Positions 1 through 5,887 of a stretch of 13,585 nt of DNA are shown in pieces (the stretch's first letter is position 1; the number at the start of each line of letters is the position of its first letter). Made by a program: the position numbers and the translations under genes. This DNA is from Candidatus Methanolliviera sp. GoM_oil. Lineage in GTDB: Archaea; Halobacteriota; Methanoliparia; Methanoliparales; Methanoliparaceae. The notes below the pieces were generated by a model, which made no database searches, was not told where the DNA came from, and saw nothing but the letters and a program-made list of their open reading frames with translations. The stretch is taken from assembly GCA_902158735.1 (NCBI GenBank), contig CABGHG010000032.1:1-13585 (forward strand). The letters run 5' to 3'.

Positions 1-165
1 GCTGCGGGCGGGCTCGACGGATCGGGTCGACCGCTCGACAGGGATGCGGATCGGCATCGCCTGCACGCGGTCGCCGCGCGCGATTCCCTGCTCTCCCTCC
101 TGCGCGGTCTCGCGCGAGCCGCCGCTAGCACGGGCATCGGCGAGGACGACGACGTAGGCACAGTG
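1..165 (-). other. High-GC segment, possible partial CDS on the minus strand
   Basis: By hand count about 74% of bases 1-160 are G or C, while the sequence right after drops below 50%. Two frames are open through the segment. The minus-strand frame (reading AYVVVLADARASGG near its start) has about 87% G or C at third codon positions, against about 77% for the open plus-strand frame, so the minus frame is the better coding candidate. I recognise no protein family. No start codon or ribosome site is visible, and the frame runs into the composition break. It may be a fragment of a high-GC genome joined here by assembly error, or a recent insertion cut by the window edge. Confidence 0.4.
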
Positions 166-169
166 GTGA

Positions 170-349
170 CTCGTCGATCTTAAAGTTAGAGGGTATAGAA
201 CACGCATTGAGTATAAGCGAGGCATACACACTACCTGTAGGGGAAGATTCGAGAAGGTTGACAAAGTGGTGGACTTGGTATTGTAGAGGATGCTCTCCGA
301 CGAAAGGATAAGGGAGAAGATATCGCAAGGTGACTTCAAAAGAGGATAA
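170..349 (+). pseudogene. Possible gene remnant with an in-frame TAG
   Basis: After an in-frame TGA at 167-169 this frame stays open to TAG at 284-286, and then from ATG at 290 to TAA at 347-349. Codon use (AGA, AGG, ATA, AAG) matches the archaeal genes of the window, and the translation is rich in charged residues, as real coding sequence is. The piece after the TAG reads MLSDERIREKISQGDF, which recalls the start of dCTP deaminases (an LSD..I...I..G pattern), but it ends after 19 residues. It may be the 3' end of a broken gene, a truncated dcd-like start, or chance. No family can be assigned with confidence. It begins at the edge of the high-GC block and converges on the hypothetical gene ending at 377. 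Confidence 0.25.
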
Positions 350-376
350 ATACCTCTTACAAATGTGAACTACCAC

Positions 377-985
377 TCACATCAACTGATCGCTGGGCCA
401 ACGGTGAAGATCATCGAGCGATGGAGGATAGACGTTAAATACTTCTATATCCTGTGGAAATACGATCCAATGATTCTCCCCGAAGAACAGAATTCCGCTC
501 TCTCCATCTTTGAGCGTTTTGTCTATCCGCTTGGCCACATATCCATATCTCTCCTCGCTTGCATCCATATATAGCTTAGATACCTTCGTTCTCACTCTCT
601 CGCTCTTGAGTCCGATTGCGAGGCATCTTTCCCAATCAGCACATTCTTCTGTCGCCTTCCTCTTCTCAGTGCTCACCAGTTCAGCCCCACTTGAGCATTC
701 GCTCTTTACAATTTCATAGCTATCTTTATTTAATTTCTCCAGGTCTTTTATTCCATTCTCGCCAGATAGAAAGATCATTTCGTGATAAATTTTGGCGATT
801 TTTCCTACTCTTTCTTTCATGTTTGCTATCTGTTCCCTTATTTCCTTCCAGTAGTCTTCAACCAAGGTTTTATAATCTTCTGGGGCATCTTTCCACGTAT
901 ATATGAGTGGAACAAAGCATATCTTCCTCTTCCCTTTGAATTGCTCGACCGACGGCCTCTCTATCTTACCAATCCTCTCAGACAT
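377..985 (-). CDS. Hypothetical protein, 202 aa
   Basis: I do not recognise the family. The protein is soluble, with no signal peptide or membrane segment, and rich in lysine and glutamate. The middle (about residues 35-130, including YWKEIREQIANMKERVGKI) should be mostly helical. The C-terminal part contains ILFFGENHW and VFPQDIEVF and then a proline-rich PPSLDDLHRW tail, which looks like a folded, conserved domain rather than random coding. Four cysteines lie in its middle third, without a metal-site spacing. I chose ATG at 985 (MSERIGKI). A TTG 12 bases upstream would add four residues but has no better ribosome site. The leader is only about 15 bases behind a TATA box at about 1020-1029. 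Divergent from the DUF434 gene. Confidence 0.65.
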   Translation of the reverse strand: MSERIGKIERPSVEQFKGKRKICFVPLIYTWKDAPEDYKTLVEDYWKEIREQIANMKERVGKIAKIYHEMIFLSGENGIKDLEKLNKDSYEIVKSECSSGAELVSTEKRKATEECADWERCLAIGLKSERVRTKVSKLYMDASEERYGYVAKRIDKTLKDGESGILFFGENHWIVFPQDIEVFNVYPPSLDDLHRWPSDQLM

Positions 986-1010
986 TTGATACACCAACCC
1001 ATAGATCGGA

Positions 1011-1037
1011 GAGACGGAATATATATATCTTCGTCTC
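1011..1037 (-). promoter_or_regulatory. Promoter with TATA box inside an inverted repeat
   Basis: On the minus strand an alternating AT tract (about 1018-1029) lies about 35-40 bases before the ATG at 985, the right place for an archaeal TATA box with a short leader. It is flanked by a perfect 6-base inverted repeat: GAGACG at 1011-1016 and CGTCTC at 1032-1037, separated by 15 bases. A repressor bound here would block TBP, so this looks like an operator. The regulator is unknown. Confidence 0.45.
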
Positions 1038-1070
1038 CACCATCAAAGATCTCTAACCAGATATTCCCAA

Positions 1071-1082
1071 AATTTATAAATA
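1071..1082 (+). promoter_or_regulatory. TATA box for the DUF434 gene
   Basis: AATTTATAAATA matches the archaeal TATA consensus and is centred about 33 bases before the ATG at 1110. Transcription would start around 1100-1104, giving a nearly leaderless mRNA. This fits the absence of a Shine-Dalgarno sequence in front of the ATG. Confidence 0.55.
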
Positions 1083-1109
1083 AAAAATTTTAATTTAAAT
1101 GGATACTAA

Positions 1110-1790
1110 ATGAAGTTTGAAGAGAGACTGAAGGCGCTTGAGATGCCACTTTTAGACGTAAGATTTCTATTGGATAGAAGGTATCCAAAGGATTCTGCCA
1201 TAAATTTTGTCTCGAACCATTACAGACTAATAAAAGAGGATCGGAACATTCTCTTCAGAATCGCATGTGAAAAAAAACTCTCAGAAGATAGGATGAAAAA
1301 ATTGGTTCCGATAGATCTTATAAAGGGAAAATCTGTAGTCATGGATGGGTACAACGTTCTAATAACGGTAGAAAGTTTAATTCTTGGATATCCCGTTTTT
1401 TTGTGTGACGACGGCGTTTTAAAGGATATAAGGGCAATCTTTCATAGATACAGGATAAAAAAGGAGACAAAAGAATCGCTGGAGAAGATAAAAATCCTAT
1501 TATCAAAATATCTTCCAAAAAAAGTTATTTTCATCTTTGATGCCCAGATAAGTGAGAGTGGAAAACTTTCCGCTCTGGCAAGGGAAATCTTTGAAGAGGT
1601 GAATGGCTCCGCATTGACGTCAAAAGATGCTGATTGTCAAGTGAGAAGGCATAAGGATGACATGATTGCCACGAGCGATGGAAATATAATGGATAATGTG
1701 ATAAATATCGTCGATATAGCTTTCCACGTCGCTGAAGAATTTGGATATTCATATTATAAACCGATCACCACGAGATTTTGTTTGGGTTGA
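1110..1790 (+). CDS. DUF434 / DUF5616 domain protein, putative PIN/NYN-like nuclease
   Basis: 226 aa, the usual length for archaeal DUF434 proteins. The N-terminal part (about residues 17-60: VRFLLDRRYP, then FVSNHYRL) is the DUF434 motif region. From residue 72 a second domain (DUF5616 type) begins with VVMDGYNVLITVES (D79, N82) and continues with LCDDGVLKDI (99-107), FIFDAQ (D144), SKDADCQV (D173, D175) and ATSDGNIMD (D190). This series of acidic residues on strand ends resembles the metal site of PIN/NYN nucleases, so I infer an RNA-processing or defence-type nuclease. Activity has not been shown for the family as far as I know. ATG 1110 follows a good TATA box. A GNAT gene begins five bases after its stop, so the two are probably co-transcribed. 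Confidence 0.8.
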   Translation: MKFEERLKALEMPLLDVRFLLDRRYPKDSAINFVSNHYRLIKEDRNILFRIACEKKLSEDRMKKLVPIDLIKGKSVVMDGYNVLITVESLILGYPVFLCDDGVLKDIRAIFHRYRIKKETKESLEKIKILLSKYLPKKVIFIFDAQISESGKLSALAREIFEEVNGSALTSKDADCQVRRHKDDMIATSDGNIMDNVINIVDIAFHVAEEFGYSYYKPITTRFCLG

Positions 1791-1795
1791 TAACC

Positions 1796-2227
1796 ATGGG
1801 GATAAAAAGAGCTTTAATGCGGGAGCTTCCCGAGGTGGCAAAGATGTGGAAAAAACTTGAACCAAACAATAGTCGTTATGATATGATAAAATTTTATATG
1901 CTATTTAGACAATATTTCTATGTCTATAAAAACAGAGAAAAAATAATTGGATTTGTGGCGGGAAGCGTTAAAAGTGATGTTAGATCTCATTTGAGCGCCA
2001 TATACGTAAAGGAGGAATTCAGAAAAAAAGGAGTTGGGGAAAATCTTCTTAAAACGCTGGAAGCGGCGTTTGAGAAGAGTGATTTTAGAAAGATCACTCT
2101 CGAAGTTAAAGAAGATAATAAGGAAGCCATAGAGTTCTACAAGGGGCTTGGCTATGCGTTTGCCGGAAAAAAATCGAGATATTATGGCGAAAAAGATGCC
2201 TTGATCTATTCCAAAGAGTTGTCATAA
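1796..2227 (+). CDS. GNAT family N-acetyltransferase
   Basis: 143 aa, one GNAT domain. Residues 68-81 (SAIYVKEEFRKKGVG) are motif A: a beta strand followed by the R-x-x-G-x-G loop (RKKGVG) that binds the pyrophosphate of acetyl-CoA. Residues 108-120 hold the usual N..A..FY..LGY motif B. The substrate cannot be told from sequence. The pattern is RimI-like (protein N-terminal or lysine acetylation), but small-molecule acetylation is possible. ATG 1796 was chosen over a TTG at 1778 because MGIKRALMREL is a typical first strand for the family and the TTG start would overlap the DUF434 gene. Its TAA touches the pgi stop codon on the other strand. Confidence 0.82.
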   Translation: MGIKRALMRELPEVAKMWKKLEPNNSRYDMIKFYMLFRQYFYVYKNREKIIGFVAGSVKSDVRSHLSAIYVKEEFRKKGVGENLLKTLEAAFEKSDFRKITLEVKEDNKEAIEFYKGLGYAFAGKKSRYYGEKDALIYSKELS

Positions 2228-2920
2228 GATTCGTGGCCAAAACCACTTGTAGTCTTCCGGATAATTCAAAAATCTCAGTTTTTCTGGAGATTTTATCAGA
2301 TCATACATCCCTTCACTCTTGAAGATGCCCAATTCTGAATACTCCCTTGCCTTTTCACATCTAACCCCTGGAACACTTTTATAATTTTTATTTCTTATCA
2401 ACCCGTCGCTGGTCTCGTAGTAAGTTCCCCCCCTCATCTTCTTAATCGGTTCATAGATGGAAGAAAACCTTCTTGAAACCCAATTTGCCATTTTGATCTC
2501 CTCCTCAAATGGATTTATCGTGATGTGCCCGTAATTGGGAGGAATTATCACCTTATCTCCTTTCTCTGCTTCTACCAAGACCACATCCATGATCTTTTCA
2601 GGCCCCTTTTGAAGCAAATAGTGGGCTCTTCCCGCCAAAACCTCGTATATCTCGGTATACCTCGAAGGGTGATAATGCCCGGCGGTTTTGAGATATTCTC
2701 TCCCAAGCATTCCCGGAGGGATTGCTGTAACGTCGTATCTAAGGTCGTTTTCAATAATCACCCTCCTATCCTCTTCGTTAAGCGCCAGATCTCTATACAT
2801 ATAATAGAGAGGCACATTATCGGCGTTTTTAAACCATTTTTCATCGAAGACGACCTCTTTCATATCGTAGAGCATTCTTACATCAGGTGTATATATCTTC
2901 TCACCAAATCTCATTTTCAT
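2222..2920 (-). CDS. pgi: Cupin-type (archaeal) glucose-6-phosphate isomerase
   Basis: Interconverts glucose 6-phosphate and fructose 6-phosphate in the cytosol, for gluconeogenesis or modified glycolysis. It is the archaeal cupin enzyme, unrelated to bacterial PGI. The metal ligands of the family are visible: H82 and H84 in GHYHP, E90 in TEIYEVLAG and H132 in NYGHITINP. DVTAIPPGMLG and the LLQK strand also match. At 232 aa it is longer than the Pyrococcus enzyme (about 190), with extra residues beyond about 175, and its start (FGEKIYTPDVR.LYDM) resembles the Archaeoglobus-type protein. ATG 2920 has a GGAGGG ribosome site at 2926-2931. A second ATG two codons in is possible. The stop TGA (2222-2224) abuts the GNAT stop. 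Confidence 0.93.
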   Translation of the reverse strand: MKMRFGEKIYTPDVRMLYDMKEVVFDEKWFKNADNVPLYYMYRDLALNEEDRRVIIENDLRYDVTAIPPGMLGREYLKTAGHYHPSRYTEIYEVLAGRAHYLLQKGPEKIMDVVLVEAEKGDKVIIPPNYGHITINPFEEEIKMANWVSRRFSSIYEPIKKMRGGTYYETSDGLIRNKNYKSVPGVRCEKAREYSELGIFKSEGMYDLIKSPEKLRFLNYPEDYKWFWPRIL

Positions 2921-2966
2921 AAAATCCCTCCAAGATTAAAAGTCGATGAAAGATTCTCTTTTACTT

Positions 2967-2986
2967 TCACAATATATAAAATGTGA
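2967..2986 (-). promoter_or_regulatory. pgi promoter: TATA box between TCACA/TGTGA arms
   Basis: On the minus strand TTTATATATT (2971-2980) is a strong TATA box about 50 bases before the pgi ATG, predicting a leader of about 30 bases that contains the GGAGGG site. It sits inside a 5-base inverted repeat, TCACA (2967-2971) and TGTGA (2982-2986), with a 10-base spacer. This could be an operator. Confidence 0.5.
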
Positions 2987-3061
2987 GTATAACAGATGTA
3001 CATTAAATCTTTAAAAGACCATAGAGTACTATATCACTGCAGTACGATCTTTCTATAAGAC

Positions 3062-3138
3062 TCATCTACACATATCTTCTTTTTGCTTTATCGACTTAAA
3101 TCTTCCCCCAATGCATTCATACTTTCCATTGAGGCGAT
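3062..3138. repeat. 77-base direct repeat, copy 1 (upstream of pgi)
   Basis: This segment matches 4619-4695 without gaps, with 8 mismatches in 77 bases (about 90%). The longest shared run is CTTCTTTTTGCTTTATC. Both copies lie on the 5' side of a minus-strand gene: this one about 140 bases upstream of the pgi ATG, the other about 60 bases upstream of the acyl-CoA synthetase ATG. Read on the minus strand both encode a similar short peptide (RLNGKYE..G..FK.IKQKE), but the differences between copies mostly change the amino acid, so protein selection is not evident. Origin and role unknown. Confidence 0.8.
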
Positions 3139-3163
3139 ATTCATTTTATCTGACCCCTCAAAT

Positions 3164-4558
3164 TCAATGGGGATTTCTCAGCATTTTATTCTTCTTTAGA
3201 ATAGATTTCCTACCAAATTTTTCAAGGAGAGCCAACGCCTTTATTGCTCTTTCAGCGGTGGGAAATACTGGTATTTCGGGCTCGAGAATCTTCTTCCATC
3301 TCAAAAGTATATCAGGCTCCCCTAGAAGCCCTACAAGTATGATCGGCTTTTGAGGATATTTTTTCTTTAAGTGTAAAAATAGGCGTATATCCAGCTCCAT
3401 CCACGAAACTGCTCCGATAACCGGGATTACAGCGTCAACACCACCGTCTGCCAAAAATTCCTCCGTTGCCCTCCGATATACCTCTTCTGATCCTGTCTTT
3501 TCTATTGCAGACCAAACATCCAAAGGATTTTTTACCGGTGCCCACGTAGGGTAAACCTCCCGTATCTTCTCAAGGGTGCGGGATGAGACAGAAGCTATCT
3601 CAAGTCCATTATCCTCACAACAGTCGGATGCCGTCACCCCGCCCGCTCCTGTGACGGTTATTATCCCAACACAATTTCCATTGGGGAAAGGCTGAGATAT
3701 AAACACCTTCACAAGATCGAATAGCTCCTCAAAACTTTTTACTGGAATAATATTATATTGCTCAAATAGGGCGTCGTAAACTCTGTTCTCTCCGCAAATC
3801 GTTCCAGTATGAGAAGATACAGCCCGCGCCCCATAGGTTGTTCTTCCCCCCTTTAACACAATTAATACCTTCTCTGATCTCTCTATAATCTTTATAAATC
3901 TTCTCCCATCCCTTATCCCCTCGATATACATGGCGATGATATCAGTAGATGAATCGTCTATAATGTATTCTAATACATCGCATTCATCCACATCGCACTT
4001 ATTTCCCATGCAGACAACTTTGCTCACGCCAATGTTCTGAATAAGAGGAATGAATACAGATTCCAAAAGTCCAGTCTGTCCCACAAATGCTACTCTTCCC
4101 TTTTTTACCGCTTCAATAGGAACATAGGGGGTGGAGAAACCACTTGAAGTATCAATCATCCCGATACTGTTCGGACCCATTACCCTCATGTCGAATTTTC
4201 TTGCCTTTCTCAGCACATCCTTCTCAAGTTCTTTTCCTCTCTCTGAAGCCTCTGCAAAGCCACCTGATTCAATAATGACGTTTTTAATCCCGAACGATCC
4301 ACACTCGTCTATCATTTGAGGAACAGCTTCGTTGTTTATTACGATGATGGCAAGATCTACCACCTCGGGAAGTTTATTTATTTTTGGGTAAGTCTTCAGT
4401 CCTAATATCTCTCTTCTTTTTGGGTTTATAGGATATACCTTCCTTTTAAAATCTGTTTTCGTCATATTTTCTATCAGCGCATATCCTCCCTTACCCGGTG
4501 TTCCCGAAGCACCAATGATGGCAACACTTTTCGGATCAAAAAATGATCTCAAAGACAT
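3164..4558 (-). CDS. Acetate/acyl-CoA ligase (ADP-forming), alpha subunit
   Basis: 464 aa, the length of separate alpha subunits of archaeal ADP-forming acetyl-CoA synthetase (ACD). With the beta subunit it converts acyl-CoA, ADP and phosphate to acid, CoA and ATP. Residues 1-135 are the CoA-binding Rossmann domain (SVAIIGASGTPGKGG at 11-25, RVMGPNSIGMID at 125-136). Residues about 150-290 are the ligase-CoA domain, with MYIEGIRDGRRF (E213) and the loop GGRTTYGARAVSSHTG, whose H250 matches the phosphorylated histidine of ACD. The rest is the second CoA-ligase domain (GIITVTGAGGVTASD, KNPLDVW). No ATP-grasp beta subunit is fused or adjacent, so the partner must be elsewhere. Acyl substrate is not predictable. 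ATG 4558 follows a perfect GGAGGT site. Confidence 0.9.
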   Translation of the reverse strand: MSLRSFFDPKSVAIIGASGTPGKGGYALIENMTKTDFKRKVYPINPKRREILGLKTYPKINKLPEVVDLAIIVINNEAVPQMIDECGSFGIKNVIIESGGFAEASERGKELEKDVLRKARKFDMRVMGPNSIGMIDTSSGFSTPYVPIEAVKKGRVAFVGQTGLLESVFIPLIQNIGVSKVVCMGNKCDVDECDVLEYIIDDSSTDIIAMYIEGIRDGRRFIKIIERSEKVLIVLKGGRTTYGARAVSSHTGTICGENRVYDALFEQYNIIPVKSFEELFDLVKVFISQPFPNGNCVGIITVTGAGGVTASDCCEDNGLEIASVSSRTLEKIREVYPTWAPVKNPLDVWSAIEKTGSEEVYRRATEEFLADGGVDAVIPVIGAVSWMELDIRLFLHLKKKYPQKPIILVGLLGEPDILLRWKKILEPEIPVFPTAERAIKALALLEKFGRKSILKKNKMLRNPH

Positions 4559-4564
4559 TAATAA

Positions 4565-4589
4565 CCTCCTTCGATGGTCTCTTCATCGA
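4565..4589 (-). promoter_or_regulatory. Shine-Dalgarno with adjoining hairpin in the acyl-CoA ligase leader
   Basis: On the minus strand AGGAGG (4565-4570) sits six bases before ATG 4558. Directly upstream, TCGATG and CATCGA (4571-4576 and 4584-4589) form a perfect 6-base inverted repeat with a 7-base loop. As RNA this is a stem touching the ribosome site. As DNA it is a possible operator. A clear TATA box was not found. A TTTAAG element inside the 77-base repeat (about 4655) is the best candidate. Confidence 0.35.
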
Positions 4590-4911
4590 GATGCGATACT
4601 GCCAAGATAGTTTCTTCATCATCTCCACACAACTTCTTTTTGCTTTATCAACTTAAATCTTCTCCCAATGCCTTCATACTTTCCGTTGAGCCGATGTGGA
4701 CGGGATAGATATGTAAAGATAACGTCAAAGAATCTTATAGATGGAGTGTGTGAAGGTAAGTAACAAATTAATATACTCAAACCTCTAAAGACCAAATTGC
4801 TATGATCCTCGCCATCTTTATATCTACCACTTCATCGTTTTGATTTCAGCTTCCTTCGTAATAAGTTTAAAATTGTATTATAAAAAGCATTCGATTAGGT
4901 CATCCAAAATG
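4590..4911. other. Divergent intergenic region between the acyl-CoA ligase gene and hemD
   Basis: The gap between the two divergent genes (4559-4951) is the longest gene-free stretch of the window apart from the left end. It holds copy 2 of the 77-base repeat (4619-4695) and, at the two edges, the leader elements of both genes. Between 4700 and 4910 I see only AT-rich sequence, including a second TATA-like element (ATTATAAAAA at about 4877-4886) facing hemD. No tRNA, structured RNA or convincing small gene was found. Confidence 0.5.
4619..4695. repeat. 77-base direct repeat, copy 2 (upstream of the acyl-CoA ligase gene)
   Basis: Partner of 3062-3138 in the same orientation, about 1.56 kb apart, so the pair brackets the acyl-CoA ligase gene. 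In this copy the minus-strand frame is open further upstream than in copy 1, where a stop lies just before the repeat. The pair could be leftover ends of a duplicated gene or mobile element, or a shared upstream regulatory element. Confidence 0.8.
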
Positions 4912-4913
4912 CA

Positions 4914-4927
4914 GAAAAGTTTAATAT
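4914..4927 (+). promoter_or_regulatory. Probable hemD promoter
   Basis: GAAAAGTTTAATAT has a purine-rich BRE-like stretch followed by TTTAATAT, centred about 29 bases before ATG 4952. This predicts a nearly leaderless transcript. Only a weak AGGT (4941-4944) lies before the ATG. Confidence 0.4.
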
Positions 4928-4951
4928 CAAATCCCCAAAAAGGTAAATTTG

Positions 4952-5758
4952 ATGAAGGTTGCGATAACGAGACCTGAGATCTATCATATGGAGTCTATCA
5001 CGATCGCGAGATCTTATGGATTTGATACCTTCTTTGCACCGATGATATTGCTCCGTCCTGTGGAGGATCCTCGATTCGATTCATTCATCCATCGTTTATT
5101 CAATGGAGAGGCAGACTTCGTCATCTTTACAAGTGCCAACGGTGTAAGATACGCTTTTGATCGTGTCCAGTCTCAAGAACCGTTTATAAATGCTTTGAAT
5201 CACACAAACGTCGTTGCTATCGGTCCAAAAACGAATAAATCGCTGAAAGAAAAGGGAATAACTACTAAAATCATTCCAAAGGAATATAGCTCTCTTGGTA
5301 TTGTAGAGACCCTATCTCCTCTTACGGATGGAAGAAATGTGGAGATAATAAGAAGCGATCGCGGAAATGTAAAATTGAATGAAAGTCTCAAACGTGCGGG
5401 AGCTCTTGTCCACGAGGCGAATGTATATACGGGAGTTTCTCCAGACGGTTTCTGGCTGGTTCGGGCAAAAGAACTGATAAAAAAGATATTAGATGGGAAT
5501 ATAGATGTGCTCACGTTCACAAGTGGCATGACCGTGAATAACCTCTTTGAGATTGCTAATGAGATGGAAGTATATGAAGAGATAAGAAGGATATGTAGGA
5601 AAGATGGAAAAAAAGGGGAGATGTTGATCGCGGTGATAGGAAGAGAGACGGAGAGGGCGCTTGGAAATTTTGGGGTGAACGCAGATGTGATCCCAAGAAC
5701 ATACACATTTGAGGCTATGATGGATGCGATATGGAGAAAGATAAACTCATCGGGATAG
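4952..5758 (+). CDS. hemD: Uroporphyrinogen-III synthase
   Basis: 268 aa. Cyclises hydroxymethylbilane to uroporphyrinogen III with inversion of ring D, the branch point to siroheme, cobamides, F430 and archaeal heme. The family is poorly conserved in sequence, but the bilobed pattern is clear: VAITRP at the start, DFVIFTSANGV (55-65), VVAIGPKTNKSLKEKG (87-102), EIIRSDRG (131-138) and then, in the second lobe, DVLTFTSGMTVNNLFE (185-200) and IAVIGRETERALGNFG (226-241), ending with the usual YTFEAMMDAI helix. ATG 4952 is used. The TTG just before it would add one residue. It stands alone here, divergent from the acyl-CoA ligase gene and followed by hsp20 with its own promoter; no other tetrapyrrole gene is in the window. 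Confidence 0.88.
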   Translation: MKVAITRPEIYHMESITIARSYGFDTFFAPMILLRPVEDPRFDSFIHRLFNGEADFVIFTSANGVRYAFDRVQSQEPFINALNHTNVVAIGPKTNKSLKEKGITTKIIPKEYSSLGIVETLSPLTDGRNVEIIRSDRGNVKLNESLKRAGALVHEANVYTGVSPDGFWLVRAKELIKKILDGNIDVLTFTSGMTVNNLFEIANEMEVYEEIRRICRKDGKKGEMLIAVIGRETERALGNFGVNADVIPRTYTFEAMMDAIWRKINSSG

Positions 5759-5810
5759 ATGGGTTGTGCCTCCGCTTCGTCTTTTGGATATTTGGATACG
5801 GCATAACTCT

Positions 5811-5850
5811 ATAGTTGAAACTATTCAAGATCATAGAAAACTTTAAATAC
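5811..5850 (+). promoter_or_regulatory. hsp20 promoter with upstream inverted repeat
   Basis: The TATA box is CTTTAAATAC (5841-5850), preceded by a GAAAA BRE-like stretch. Transcription is expected near 5870, just ahead of the GGAGGTG ribosome site at 5874-5880. About 17 bases upstream of the TATA box lies a perfect inverted repeat ATAGTT-GA-AACTAT (5811-5824), a candidate heat-shock operator or activator site. CTAAC at 5859-5863 matches one half of the CTAAC-N5-GTTAG site I recall for Archaeoglobus HSR1, but the second half (GATAA) does not match. Confidence 0.5.
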
Positions 5851-5887
5851 TATCACCACTAACATTCTGATAAGGAGGTGCTAAGAG

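Noticed and set aside
125..376. 83-codon minus-strand frame at the left end
   Set aside because: It crosses the sharp GC break and has arginine-rich, low-complexity sequence at its end. The opposite strand has a more coding-like frame over the AT-rich part.
365..1093. Several plus-strand frames over the hypothetical gene
   Set aside because: They are antisense to the minus-strand gene, rich in Ser/Leu/Phe as shadow frames are, and have no ribosome sites.
1778..1795. TTG start for the GNAT gene
   Set aside because: It overlaps the DUF434 gene and adds residues not expected before the first strand. The ATG at 1796 is better placed.
2525..2986. 153-codon plus-strand frame over pgi
   Set aside because: It lies antisense to a clearly conserved cupin enzyme and shows no family motif.
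3062..3138. Copy 1 of the repeat as a real small gene
   Set aside because: A stop lies just upstream in the shared frame, there is no ribosome site, and the copies differ mostly at amino-acid-changing positions.
5200..5706. 168-codon minus-strand frame over hemD
   Set aside because: It is antisense to a recognisable HemD, and its Ser/Phe/Pro-rich sequence is typical of a shadow.
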